Origin: an uncultured Trueperaceae bacterium
Lineage (GTDB): Bacteria; Deinococcota; Deinococci; Deinococcales; Trueperaceae
Length of the DNA stretch: 23,521 nt
Direction: 5' to 3'
Assembly: GCA_937911855.1 (NCBI GenBank)
Contig: CALDPK010000142.1
Span: forward strand, 1-23,521
The notes beneath the pieces are model-generated. The model had not been told where the DNA came from. It saw only the letters and a list, made by a program, of their open reading frames with translations, and did not search any database. A program made the translations under genes and the position numbers. Positions 1 to 7,683 of this stretch are shown here, in pieces; position 1 is the first letter of the stretch, and every line of letters starts with the position of its first letter.

Positions 1-1
1 C

Positions 2-316
2 GGCTGGTCACCCTGCATCGGCCCGATCCTGGCCACGGTGCTCACGCTCGCCAGCACCTCCGACACGGTCGGCCAGGGGATGCTGCTTCTGGGCGTGTAC
101 TCGCTGGGACTGGGCGTGCCGTTCTTCCTGGCGGCCCTGGCGTTCGACCGGTTCCTGGCGGTATCGAAGATGCTGCGCAGGCGGCTGCGGGTCGTGGAGC
201 AGATCGGCGGAGCCGTGATGCTGGTGATGGGCATCCTCATGGTCAGCGGCTACTACACGGTGTTCAACGGCATGCTCGTCGGGCTGACGCCTGACTGGCT
301 GATGGACAGGCTGTGA
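2..316 (+). CDS. ccdA: CcdA-type thiol-disulfide transporter (C-terminal part, 5' truncated by window)
   Basis: This is the 3' end of a membrane protein; the frame is open from base 2 and stops with TGA at 314-316. The first residues read GWSPCIGPILA, the second Cys-Pro-type motif (SPCIGP) of the CcdA/DsbD transmembrane family. Hydrophobic segments follow (GMLLLGVYSLGLGVPFFLAAL and a later GGAVMLVMGILMVSGYY). In the family, CcdA carries reducing equivalents from cytoplasmic thioredoxin across the membrane to keep periplasmic CcmG/CcmH and apocytochrome thiols reduced. That role fits the ccm genes that follow directly. The stop overlaps the GTG start of ccmA by 4 bp (GTGA), so the two are probably translationally coupled. 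The N-terminal half, with the first redox Cys, lies outside the window. Confidence 0.85.
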   Translation, partial: GWSPCIGPILATVLTLASTSDTVGQGMLLLGVYSLGLGVPFFLAALAFDRFLAVSKMLRRRLRVVEQIGGAVMLVMGILMVSGYYTVFNGMLVGLTPDWLMDRL

Positions 317-975
317 GCGACGGGCCTGCAGCCATAAGCCTGCACGGGATCAGCCGCAGTTACGGACGGGAACGCATACTGAACAACATCAGCCTGGACG
401 TGAGTCCGGGCCGTTTCGTGGTGCTGCGCGGCGGCAACGGGACGGGCAAGACGACGCTGCTGCGCGTCATCGCGACCCGCCTGCGGCTCACAGCGGGCAC
501 AGGAGCGGTGTTCGGTTTCGACCTGCAGAAGCAGGCGCACGAGATCAGGCGCCGCACGGTGCTCGTAAGCGTCCTGGGCGGCGTCTACCCGATGCTCAGT
601 GCCCGCGAGAACCTGGAACTGTCGGCCACCCTTTACGGCGTCGACGTCGATGCCGGCCGACTGCTCGACCGGGTCGGCCTGGGTGACACGGGCAGCAAGC
701 TGGTCCGCAGTTTCTCGAGCGGCATGAAGAAACGCCTGTCGCTGGCCCGGCTGCTCCTGCCCGGTTCAGCGCTCTGGCTGCTGGACGAACCGTACTCGAC
801 GCTTGATGACGAAGGCCGCTCGCTGGTTGACGAGCTGGTCGCAGAGGCAGGCGTCAGGGGAACCACGGTGCTGATGGCAACACACGAAGACCTGCGGCCC
901 GGCTCGCGCCAGCCTGACGCTGAACTGCGCATAGCCGGCGGCTCGCTCGCACTGGAGCGGAGGGCGGGACAGTGA
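313..975 (+). CDS. ccmA: Heme exporter ATP-binding subunit CcmA
   Basis: A 220-aa ABC ATPase with a GTG start that overlaps the ccdA stop. The Walker A motif GGNGTGKT is at residues 40-47, the signature region FSSGMKKR at 134-141, Walker B LWLLDEP at about 154-160 with D-loop STLD, and the switch His in ATHE near the end of the core. The length is typical of CcmA (about 200-220 aa). With CcmB it forms the CcmAB transporter, whose ATP hydrolysis releases holo-CcmE (heme chaperone) from the CcmC complex in System I cytochrome c maturation. It overlaps ccmB by 4 bp. ABC ATPases are hard to assign from sequence alone; the CcmA call rests on the ccdA and ccmB neighbours. Confidence 0.92.
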   Translation: MSDGPAAISLHGISRSYGRERILNNISLDVSPGRFVVLRGGNGTGKTTLLRVIATRLRLTAGTGAVFGFDLQKQAHEIRRRTVLVSVLGGVYPMLSARENLELSATLYGVDVDAGRLLDRVGLGDTGSKLVRSFSSGMKKRLSLARLLLPGSALWLLDEPYSTLDDEGRSLVDELVAEAGVRGTTVLMATHEDLRPGSRQPDAELRIAGGSLALERRAGQ

Positions 976-1670
976 AGACTGCGTTCCCCGGAGCCGGTGA
1001 CTTCAGGGCGATCGGCGCGATAGTCAGCAAGGACCTGCGCCAAGAGCTGCGCAGCCGCTCCGTGCTGACCGCCACCCTGTTCTTCGCGGGCATAACGCTC
1101 GTGATCATGGGCTTCGCAGCCGGCGGCGAGAGCGACATCCTGCAGGCCATCGGTCCCGGGGTCCTGTGGGTGGCGCTGGCGTTCGCCGGAGTCATAACTG
1201 CTTCGCAGTCGTACGTGAACGAGTACGAGGACTTCGCCATGGAGCAGTTGCTGCTCTACCCGGTGCCGCGGGCCGTGATCTACGTGGGCAAGCTGCTGGC
1301 CAACTGGATTTACATGGCGGTGCTGGCGCTCATCCTGCTGCCGGTATCGCTCGCCCTGTTCGGCCTGAACCTGGGCGACCGCTGGCCGCTGATCCTGCTC
1401 GTGCTGCTCCTGGGAACGCTGGCTTTCTCGGTGATAGGCACTTTCTACGCGGCGCTCACCTCGAGCCTGCGGGCCCGTGAGTCGCTCCTGCCGCTGCTGA
1501 TGTTTCCGGTGATAATCCCGGCGCTGCTCGCGGCGGTCGGTGCCAGCACCGAACTGATGTACTTCCAGGACACTTCGAAGGCGCTCGACTGGCTGAGGCT
1601 GCTGGCTGCGTTCGTGCTCGTCTACCTGGTCGTGTGCATCACGGTGTTCCGTTTCCTGCTCGAGGAATGA
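972..1670 (+). CDS. ccmB: Heme exporter membrane subunit CcmB
   Basis: A 232-aa polytopic membrane protein starting at GTG 972 inside the ccmA stop (GTGA). The N-terminus has the amphipathic stretch KDLRQELRSRSVL, which resembles the KDL.iE.R pattern typical of CcmB. About six hydrophobic segments follow (roughly residues 35-51, 61-80, 104-125, 135-160, 170-190 and 205-227). A cytoplasmic loop reads EYEDFAMEQLLLYPVPR, like the family's ED...G..e.l...p motif. It is the permease half of the CcmAB complex. About 115 bp separate it from ccmC and a possible promoter lies there, so ccdA-ccmAB and ccmC onward may be partly separate transcripts. Confidence 0.9.
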   Translation: MKTAFPGAGDFRAIGAIVSKDLRQELRSRSVLTATLFFAGITLVIMGFAAGGESDILQAIGPGVLWVALAFAGVITASQSYVNEYEDFAMEQLLLYPVPRAVIYVGKLLANWIYMAVLALILLPVSLALFGLNLGDRWPLILLVLLLGTLAFSVIGTFYAALTSSLRARESLLPLLMFPVIIPALLAAVGASTELMYFQDTSKALDWLRLLAAFVLVYLVVCITVFRFLLEE

Positions 1671-1698
1671 AGCCGCCCGGCAGGTAACCGACCGATTC

Positions 1699-1725
1699 AT
1701 GACAATTCGGAGTGCCGTGTAGAAT
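1699..1725 (+). promoter_or_regulatory. Putative promoter upstream of ccmC
   Basis: ATGACA (1699-1704) resembles the -35 consensus and TAGAAT (1720-1725) matches five of six -10 positions. The 15-bp spacer is short. It lies in the largest gap of the ccm cluster, and a good Shine-Dalgarno (AGGGGAG, about 1774-1780) sits just before ccmC. It could be an internal promoter for ccmC-ccmI. Confidence 0.4.
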
Positions 1726-1785
1726 GGAATGTAAGTACGGCTGTGACTGGTTTAAGGACATGGTCACGCATCAAGGGGAGAATGA

Positions 1786-2496
1786 ATGTCTGCAAGCAAA
1801 CCTGACCGCAGGCCTGCCTGGCTGACCACGTTCGGTTGGCTTACGCTTGCGGCGTTTCTGGTGGCCACTTACTACGCGCTGTTCATGGCGCCCACCGAGG
1901 TAACCCAGCAGGAACTGTTCCGCGTCACCTACACGCACGCGTCCGTGGCCGCGATCGGCCTGCTCGGAACCATCGTGACCGGTGTGCTCGGCGCCGTTTA
2001 CCTGTGGCGCGGCCGCAAGGGTGATGACGTCCGGACGTTCGCTGCAGCAGAGGTGACCACCCTGTTCCTGGCGATCACCCTGTTCGGCGGCATGATCTAC
2101 TCGCGCCCCACGCTGGGTGCCTGGTGGGCATGGGACGCGCGGCTGACTCTGTCGGCGATCATGCTCGTGCTGATGGTCGGCTACTTCGTCATCAGGGGAA
2201 TCATCAGCGACCCGGTACGCGCAGCGCGGGTGAGTGCAGTGATCGCACTCGTCGTCGCTGCCGGTGCGCCGCTCAACCGTGCGGCCACCACGCTGTTCAG
2301 GACCGTGCACCCGGCCAGGTCGGCCGAGATGCCTTCTGAACTCGCGTTCGTGCTGGGCCTGAACATGGCCGCGATGGTCCTCGTCTTCGCATGGTTCTTC
2401 CTGGAGCGCAGCCGCCTGGGCATGATCCAGGCGAAGGTCGAAGCTTCCAGCCTGGAAACCGGCGATCAGCCGGCAGGGGAGGCAATCCGTGTCTGA
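1786..2496 (+). CDS. ccmC: Heme-handling protein CcmC
   Basis: A 236-aa member of the heme-handling protein family. The tryptophan-rich WWAWD motif is at residues 113-117, flanked by conserved His residues: H51 (in RVTYTHAS, matching the first external heme-ligand His) and H175 (in FRTVHP, matching the second). Six membrane segments are expected. CcmC loads heme onto CcmE on the outer face of the membrane. The ATG follows an AGGGGAGA Shine-Dalgarno at good spacing. The stop overlaps the GTG start of ccmD by 8 bp. The C-terminal tail after the last helix is hydrophilic. Confidence 0.93.
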   Translation: MSASKPDRRPAWLTTFGWLTLAAFLVATYYALFMAPTEVTQQELFRVTYTHASVAAIGLLGTIVTGVLGAVYLWRGRKGDDVRTFAAAEVTTLFLAITLFGGMIYSRPTLGAWWAWDARLTLSAIMLVLMVGYFVIRGIISDPVRAARVSAVIALVVAAGAPLNRAATTLFRTVHPARSAEMPSELAFVLGLNMAAMVLVFAWFFLERSRLGMIQAKVEASSLETGDQPAGEAIRV

Positions 2497-2653
2497 GTGG
2501 TTCACCGACTTCATCACGTTCGCACCGATGACCACCGCAGGCGACTGGGCCTGGGTGACACTTTCCTGGCTGCTCACGCTGCTGGGTCTGGGCGGTTACC
2601 AGCTCTGGCTCATGCGCCGTGCGCGCCAGCTCGGCAAGGAGCAGCAATCATGA
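2489..2653 (+). CDS. ccmD: Small membrane protein CcmD
   Basis: A 54-aa ORF read directly from the sequence, with start GTG 2489 and stop TGA 2651-2653. It has one hydrophobic segment (about residues 20-42, ending YQLWLMRR) followed by a basic, charged tail. That is the usual CcmD shape: one helix, then an R/K-rich C-terminus. It overlaps ccmC by 8 bp and ccmE by 4 bp (ATGA), exactly where ccmD is expected. In the family, CcmD bridges CcmC-CcmE and CcmAB and helps release holo-CcmE. Sequence conservation in CcmD is weak, so the call relies on position, size and topology. Confidence 0.8.
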   Translation: MSEWFTDFITFAPMTTAGDWAWVTLSWLLTLLGLGGYQLWLMRRARQLGKEQQS

Positions 2654-3075
2654 ACCGCAAGGTCATCTATTCGATAGCCGGGGTCGTCGTGCTCGGCCTG
2701 GCCGGTTTCTTCACCTACCAGGCGCTCTCTTCGAGCCTCGTTTACTTCATGCTGCCGGGTGAGTACGCCCAGCAGGAATCGCAGTACGTTGACCGCCGTG
2801 TCCGGCTGGGCGGCATAGTGGCCCCCGGTTCGATGGACATGGATGAGCAGAACGTCCGCCTCAACTTCGTGATCGCCGATTCACAGATGGGTTACCCGGT
2901 GTCCCATGCCGGCAGTCCGCCCGCGCTGTTCACCGAGGGTGTCGGCGTGGTCGTCGAAGGTACGTTCACCGAGGGCGTATTCCACAGCGACAACCTGCTG
3001 GGGCGGCCCAGAGAGGTGTATGAGGTCGACGAGGGCCACATCGACGACGAAGAACTGCGCGAAGCCCTCAAGTGA
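2650..3075 (+). CDS. ccmE: Heme chaperone CcmE, lacking the canonical heme-attaching His
   Basis: A 141-aa protein with an N-terminal membrane anchor (residues about 5-28) and an OB-fold periplasmic domain. Family patterns include LVYFMLPGEY (30-39), RRVRLGGIV (49-57), the ALFTEGVGVVVEG block (92-104, the family's DLF.EG.GVV.EG) and F..D.LLG (111-118). The start is ATG 2650, overlapping ccmD; reading further upstream in this frame gives only out-of-frame ccmD sequence. CcmE normally carries heme on a His in the LAKHDENY motif. Here the aligned string is LGRPREVY (117-124), so Pro120 takes the His position while the partner Tyr (Y124) remains. H112 and H130 lie nearby. No frameshift restores the motif in another frame. 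The function is therefore assigned by family and context, but its heme chemistry may differ. Confidence 0.88.
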   Translation: MNRKVIYSIAGVVVLGLAGFFTYQALSSSLVYFMLPGEYAQQESQYVDRRVRLGGIVAPGSMDMDEQNVRLNFVIADSQMGYPVSHAGSPPALFTEGVGVVVEGTFTEGVFHSDNLLGRPREVYEVDEGHIDDEELREALK

Positions 3076-3149
3076 ACGATGCTGCAGGCAACCGGAAGTA
3101 ACGGCCCGCGGCCGCTGCGGGCTGCTGCACCGGTAGGGTAGATGATGTG

Positions 3150-5153
3150 ATGGAATCCTTGAGCCTTGGAACGCTGGGGTCCGCAGCAGTGCTGCTGGCC
3201 CTGGCTTTTACCGTCTTTGCGATCGTTGGCGGCCTGCTGGGCATCAACCGGCGCGACGCCCGGCTGATCACGGCGGCCCGCTTCGCAGCCGTCGCTGTCT
3301 TCCTGGCACTGACGGCAGCCGTCGCCATAATGCAGGCGGCACTTCTCACCGACGACTTCAGCGTCGAATACGTCGCGACCACGTCCCGGATCGCCTCGCC
3401 CATCTGGGTGAAGATCGTCACGATGTGGGCCGCCCTCGAGGGCTCGCTGCTCCTGTGGGCGTGGCTGCTGTCGGGCTACACGGCCGTACTGGCGGTAATC
3501 GCGCCCAACACGGCCCTCAAGCCGTGGGCACTGGTGATCATGCAGATCACCCAGCTGTTCTTCGTCATCGTCGTAGGTTTCGTCGCCAACCCGTTCACGG
3601 TTGTGCCGGTGCCGCCGATGGACGGACCGGGTCCGAACCCGCTGCTGCAGAACCACTGGATGATGGCGGTGCACCCGTTCCTCATGTACCTGGGCTTCGT
3701 CGGTCTGGCCGTACCTTACGCGTACGCCATGGCTGCGCTGATAACCAGGCGACCGGGCGTGGACTGGATGACCCAGACCAGGCGCTGGACCCTGACGGGC
3801 TGGGGCTTCCTGACTGCCGCGATCATCGCCGGCGGCTGGTGGAGTTACGAGGTGCTCGGCTGGGGCGGCTTCTGGGCCTGGGACCCCGTCGAGAACGTGA
3901 GCATCCTGCCCTGGCTCACCGCGACAGCCTTCATCCACAGCGTCCAGGTCCAGGAAAGACGGCGCATGCTGAAATCCTGGAACGTGATGCTGGTGACGCT
4001 GACGTTCTCACTCACGATCTTCGGCACGTTCCTGACCCGCTCCGGCGTGGTCTCCTCGGTCCACGCCTTCGGCGACGGTCCGGTGGGACCGGTGTTCCTG
4101 TGGTTCTTCCTGCTGGTCGTGCTCGTATCGTTCAGCCTCATCGCGCTGCGCTGGGATCAGGTGCGCGACCGGGCAGAACTGGATTCGCCCGTCAGCCGTG
4201 AGGGCAGCATCCTGCTGGGCAACATCATCTTCCTGGCGATCACCTTCGCTGTGCTGCTCGGCACCATCTTCCCGCTCATCGTCGAGGCGCTCTCGAACGA
4301 ACGCGTGACGGTCGGGGCGCCGTTCTTCGACCAGGTCAGCGTTCCGCTGTTCCTGCTGCTGTTCCTGGTCATGGGCATCGGTCCGCTGCTGCCGTGGCGC
4401 AAGGCAGACACGCAGTCGATCAGGCACAACCTGCTGTGGATGACCGCCGGCGGCCTGCTCGTGGCCGTGCCTGCCTTCCTGTTCGGAATGCGGGAAGTTT
4501 ACCCGCTCATCACGATGTTCGTGGCCGGCTGGAACGTGGTCAGCCTGGTGCTGCTGCTCACCGGCGCCATCATGCCGCGGGCCCGCATCAGCGGCAGGAG
4601 TGCGCTGGCGGTATTCCGTACGTACGCGTTCGAGAACCGCAGGCGCTTCGGTTCGATGATCGTTCACTTCGGGATGGTCATAACCATGGTTGCCGTGATG
4701 GCAGCCTCGGCTTACCGCATCGACGTGGAAGCGCGCCTGGAAGTGGGTCAGCCCCTGGAGTTCCAGGGTTACGAGCTCACGCTGGTGCGGGTGTTCGAAG
4801 AAGTACTGATCGGCGAGGCGCGCGCAGGTGCAGAGGTTGAGATCAGCCGCAACGGCAACTACCTGGCCACCGTGAACCCGATGATCAAGCAGTTCGAAGG
4901 CCAGTCGATGCTTGCGCCGACACCGGGTGTCTTCTACCGGGCGCAGCACGACATCTACCTGAACGTCGGCGGCAACCTCACGCCCGGGCAGGGGCACGTG
5001 ATACTGCATCTGGTCATGAGTCCGCTGGTCACCTGGATCTGGGTGGGCGGGGTCATCATGGCGCTCGGCACCCTCGTGTGCCTCATGCCCTCGAGGGGTG
5101 AACGGCGCGCCACCAGCCCTGCGCACGAGAAGAGCGTGACGGTGAAGGCATGA
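3150..5153 (+). CDS. ccmF: Cytochrome c heme lyase subunit CcmF
   Basis: About 667 aa, typical CcmF length (about 640-670). It is a polytopic membrane protein of the heme-handling family with the WWD signature WGGFWAWDPVEN (about residues 239-250). Candidate heme-ligand histidines are H176 (in AVHPFLMYLG), H264 (TAFIHSV), H306 (SSVHAF) and the His in MIVHFGM, matching the four conserved CcmF His by position. CcmF transfers heme from CcmE to apocytochrome c with CcmH. ATG 3150 is preceded in frame by GTG 3147, which is better spaced from the AGGG at 3135-3138, so either may be used. Residue numbers here count from the GTG. The stop overlaps ccmG (ATGA). Confidence 0.95.
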   Translation: MESLSLGTLGSAAVLLALAFTVFAIVGGLLGINRRDARLITAARFAAVAVFLALTAAVAIMQAALLTDDFSVEYVATTSRIASPIWVKIVTMWAALEGSLLLWAWLLSGYTAVLAVIAPNTALKPWALVIMQITQLFFVIVVGFVANPFTVVPVPPMDGPGPNPLLQNHWMMAVHPFLMYLGFVGLAVPYAYAMAALITRRPGVDWMTQTRRWTLTGWGFLTAAIIAGGWWSYEVLGWGGFWAWDPVENVSILPWLTATAFIHSVQVQERRRMLKSWNVMLVTLTFSLTIFGTFLTRSGVVSSVHAFGDGPVGPVFLWFFLLVVLVSFSLIALRWDQVRDRAELDSPVSREGSILLGNIIFLAITFAVLLGTIFPLIVEALSNERVTVGAPFFDQVSVPLFLLLFLVMGIGPLLPWRKADTQSIRHNLLWMTAGGLLVAVPAFLFGMREVYPLITMFVAGWNVVSLVLLLTGAIMPRARISGRSALAVFRTYAFENRRRFGSMIVHFGMVITMVAVMAASAYRIDVEARLEVGQPLEFQGYELTLVRVFEEVLIGEARAGAEVEISRNGNYLATVNPMIKQFEGQSMLAPTPGVFYRAQHDIYLNVGGNLTPGQGHVILHLVMSPLVTWIWVGGVIMALGTLVCLMPSRGERRATSPAHEKSVTVKA

Positions 5154-5692
5154 AGCGCATCGTGATCGTCGTGGTGGTCGTTGCAGCCCTGGGCGGACTG
5201 TTCCTGTTCGGCCTGCTGCGCGGCTCACCGGACCGGATCATCACCTCGAACATGATCGGCCGGACCGTGCCGGCCTTCAGCCTGCCGGTGCACCTGAACC
5301 TGCAGGACCAGTACGGCCCGCAGCTCGAGTACGTATCGTCAACTTTTGGCCAGCCCGTCATCATCAACTTCTGGGCTGAGTGGTGCGAACCGTGCAAGAT
5401 CGAGGCTCCGCTGCTGCAGGAAGTGTGGGAAGAGTACGGCGCTGAACTGACCGTCATCGGCATCCACACGCTTGACAAAGGACGGCACGCAGCCGGTCGC
5501 GCGTTCATCAACGAATTCGGGCTGACCTTCCCGAACGTCATCGACGACGACAGCCGGGTTGGCCGATCCTATGGCCTGTTCGGAGTGCCCGAGACTTTCT
5601 TCATCGGAGCTGACGGCACGCTTGTCGAGAAGTACGCGGGCATCCTGGATCACGACGTGCTCGAGACGAACATCCGGAGAATACTGCCGTGA
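5150..5692 (+). CDS. ccmG: Thioredoxin-like reductant CcmG (TlpA/ResA family)
   Basis: A 180-aa protein with an N-terminal hydrophobic anchor (residues about 3-22) and a periplasmic thioredoxin fold. The active site NFWAEWCEPCK has the redox pair C79/C82, and the cis-Pro loop GVPETF (P147) is present. The strand-loop FIGADGTLVEKYAG is typical of TlpA/CcmG. It reduces apocytochrome CXXCH cysteines or CcmH and is itself recharged by CcdA. It overlaps ccmF (ATGA) and ccmH (GTGA). It could equally be named resA/tlpA; its position in the ccm operon favours CcmG. Confidence 0.93.
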   Translation: MKRIVIVVVVVAALGGLFLFGLLRGSPDRIITSNMIGRTVPAFSLPVHLNLQDQYGPQLEYVSSTFGQPVIINFWAEWCEPCKIEAPLLQEVWEEYGAELTVIGIHTLDKGRHAAGRAFINEFGLTFPNVIDDDSRVGRSYGLFGVPETFFIGADGTLVEKYAGILDHDVLETNIRRILP

Positions 5693-6150
5693 ACCGCCAC
5701 GTCTTGCTGCTGCTTTTCATGCTCATGGCGGCTTTCGTCAGCGCGCAGGAAAGCAGTGGGATCATCACGGACGCCCGCGTCTACGAGATAGCCAACAAGC
5801 TGCGCTGCCCGATCTGCGTTTCCGAGTCGGTGGCAGCGTCAAGCGCCGAGATCTCGGTCACGATGCGCGGCGAGATTCGCGAGTACCTGCAGGCCGGCCT
5901 GACCGAACAGCAGATACTGGATGAGTTCACGGCGTCGTACGGGGACTGGGTGCTGCTTGAACCGCCGCGGCGAGGGCTGCACCTGCTCGTCTGGCTGCTG
6001 CCGGCCGTGGTAGCCGTTGCCGGTGCGATCATGCTGTACGGCTTCATGCGCCGCTCCACCCGGGCGGGCGCGGAGCACGTCGAAGCAAGCGAAGAAGAAC
6101 TCGCGCGGCTGCGCGAGGAGATGGGCAGGAAACCAGACGGTGACAGTTAA
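5689..6150 (+). CDS. ccmH: Cytochrome c maturation thiol oxidoreductase CcmH
   Basis: A 153-aa protein starting at GTG 5689 inside the ccmG stop. It has an N-terminal signal/anchor (residues 4-19), the CcmH motif LRCPICVSES (C40, C43), a helical segment and a second membrane segment (about 101-122), then a charged tail. In the family the LRCxxC pair handles apocytochrome thiols together with CcmG and CcmF. The family motif ends in a Gln/Asn-rich stretch; here it is VSESVAASSA, an ordinary variant. The TAA stop is immediately followed by the GTG of the next gene. Confidence 0.93.
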   Translation: MNRHVLLLLFMLMAAFVSAQESSGIITDARVYEIANKLRCPICVSESVAASSAEISVTMRGEIREYLQAGLTEQQILDEFTASYGDWVLLEPPRRGLHLLVWLLPAVVAVAGAIMLYGFMRRSTRAGAEHVEASEEELARLREEMGRKPDGDS

Positions 6151-7683
6151 GTGACGACATTACTCATAGTGCTGCTGGCACTGTTCCTGGCCGCGCTGGT
6201 GGCTGCCCCGCTCCTGTCTGCTGACCTTGCTGACGAGCTGCCTGACCTGCGCGACCCGGTGACCGTTGACCTTGAGGAAGAGCGCGACGCTCTGCTGCGC
6301 GCCATCCGCGAGCTTGACGCGCGCGAAGACATGGCCGAGGAGCGCCGCAACGAACTGCGCACCCGCTACGAAGCCAAGGCTGCCAAAGTGCTGCGTCAGC
6401 TCGACGAACGCAGTGCCCAGCAGGCCGGTCTGGCGCCGAAGGTGAAGCAGCAGCCCGAAGCGCGCCGGGTACCCTGGGGCGGCGTGGCACTCGTGGTGCT
6501 CTGCATCGGCGTCGCTGCCGGCCTGGGAACCTGGGTGCTGCCGCGCACCGGTCAGGCCACCGTCACCGCCTTCTTCGAGAGCGACCTGGAGTCAGCGCGT
6601 GAACTGCAGGCACTGCAGCAGGCGGCCGCGGAGAATCCGAACGCCCCCAACCTGCTGGCACTCGGGGACCTGTACTGGCAGCTGGGCGACGCCGAAGGGG
6701 CGGAAGCCACCTACCGTCAGGCAGCCGAAACCATCGAACAGCCGCCTGCAGTGGCTCTCAAGAGGCTCGGGCTGCTCGCCCTGAGCGCAGATCCGGAACA
6801 GGCGCTCGCCCTGCTCGAACAGTCGGCAGCAGCCGACAGCAGCGATCCCGAAACCATCTTCTACCTGGCTGAACTCCAGCTGATGTTCGGTCAGTACGAG
6901 GCGGCACGGGCCAGCTGGAGGCAGTTCCAGACGCTCGGCACCGTTATCGACGGCGACCGCGCGGAACTGCGCCTGGCGCTGCTCGAAGAACTCATCCCGC
7001 TGAACGAACAGATGGCGGCGGACCCGGACGCTGACACGCTGGCCGCCATCGGCCGCGCCTGGTGGGACGCCGGAGAGCGTGAGCTGGCAGCCGACGCCTA
7101 CTTCACCGTGCTCACCCAGTACGACCCGCTGCACACCGAGGCGCTCAGCCGCACCGGTCAGATGCTGTTCACCAGCGGACAGATCGAGGAAGCCGTGATC
7201 CTGCTTGAGCGCGCGTACGCTGACGGCACCCAGGATGAGGATGCACTGCTGTTCCTCGGCAACGGCCAGTTCACGCTTGGTGAGTACGAAGCTGCGATCG
7301 AGGCATGGAATGCCTACATCGACCTGGTCGGTGGACCCGAGGCAGCCGGGCGTGTTCCCGGTCTGATCGAGGACGCCCAGGCCAGGCTTCGTGGCGAGGA
7401 GCCTGCTGACGCTGCCGGGCCCGACGTTGAGCCAGCCGAACTGGTCACCGAACCCGTGGCCGGGCAGCTCTACGCGAATCACTGTGCCCAGTGCCACGGC
7501 TCAACGGGTGCCGGTGGCACCGGCCCGGCCCTTGCCGGCAGCGCCCGTGCCGCTGACGAAGCCCTGGTGGAGAACACCGTCCGCTTCGGCCGCGGCTCGA
7601 TGCCCGGCTTCATGGCGGTGCTTTCCAGTGAGGAGATCAGCCTGCTGGTCGATTACGTCACGGTGGAGCTCGCAGGACAATGA
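6151..7683 (+). CDS. CcmI-like TPR protein fused to a C-terminal cytochrome c domain
   Basis: A 510-aa protein starting at GTG 6151, directly after the ccmH stop. The N-terminal part has CcmI architecture: a first membrane segment (residues 3-22), a charged helical region (LEEERDALLRAIRELDARED and onward, about 41-86) and a second membrane segment (about 109-130). TPR-like helical pairs follow (about 150-415, e.g. LLALGDLYWQLGDAEGAEAT and LLFLGNGQFTLGEYEAAIEA). The C-terminus (about 437-510) is a class I cytochrome c: CAQCH at 445-449, GTGPAL, and the likely axial Met ligand M484 in GSMPGF. CcmI binds apocytochrome C-termini through its TPRs, so this protein joins chaperone and substrate-type domain in one chain. 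It overlaps the Rieske gene (ATGA). The fusion is continuous, with no frame disruption. Confidence 0.88.
   Translation: MTTLLIVLLALFLAALVAAPLLSADLADELPDLRDPVTVDLEEERDALLRAIRELDAREDMAEERRNELRTRYEAKAAKVLRQLDERSAQQAGLAPKVKQQPEARRVPWGGVALVVLCIGVAAGLGTWVLPRTGQATVTAFFESDLESARELQALQQAAAENPNAPNLLALGDLYWQLGDAEGAEATYRQAAETIEQPPAVALKRLGLLALSADPEQALALLEQSAAADSSDPETIFYLAELQLMFGQYEAARASWRQFQTLGTVIDGDRAELRLALLEELIPLNEQMAADPDADTLAAIGRAWWDAGERELAADAYFTVLTQYDPLHTEALSRTGQMLFTSGQIEEAVILLERAYADGTQDEDALLFLGNGQFTLGEYEAAIEAWNAYIDLVGGPEAAGRVPGLIEDAQARLRGEEPADAAGPDVEPAELVTEPVAGQLYANHCAQCHGSTGAGGTGPALAGSARAADEALVENTVRFGRGSMPGFMAVLSSEEISLLVDYVTVELAGQ

Noticed and set aside
633..1700. 355-codon open frame on the minus strand over ccmA-ccmB
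   Set aside because: Its translation is low-complexity (rich in Q, R, H, S), it lies antisense to two clear ABC genes, and such shadows are expected in GC-rich DNA. The same applies to the long minus-strand frames at 1771-2577, 2892-3938, 4008-5228 and 6592-7497.
2497..2649. N-terminal extension of CcmE in the same frame
   Set aside because: It is the out-of-frame reading of ccmD; CcmE begins at ATG 2650 in an ATGA overlap.
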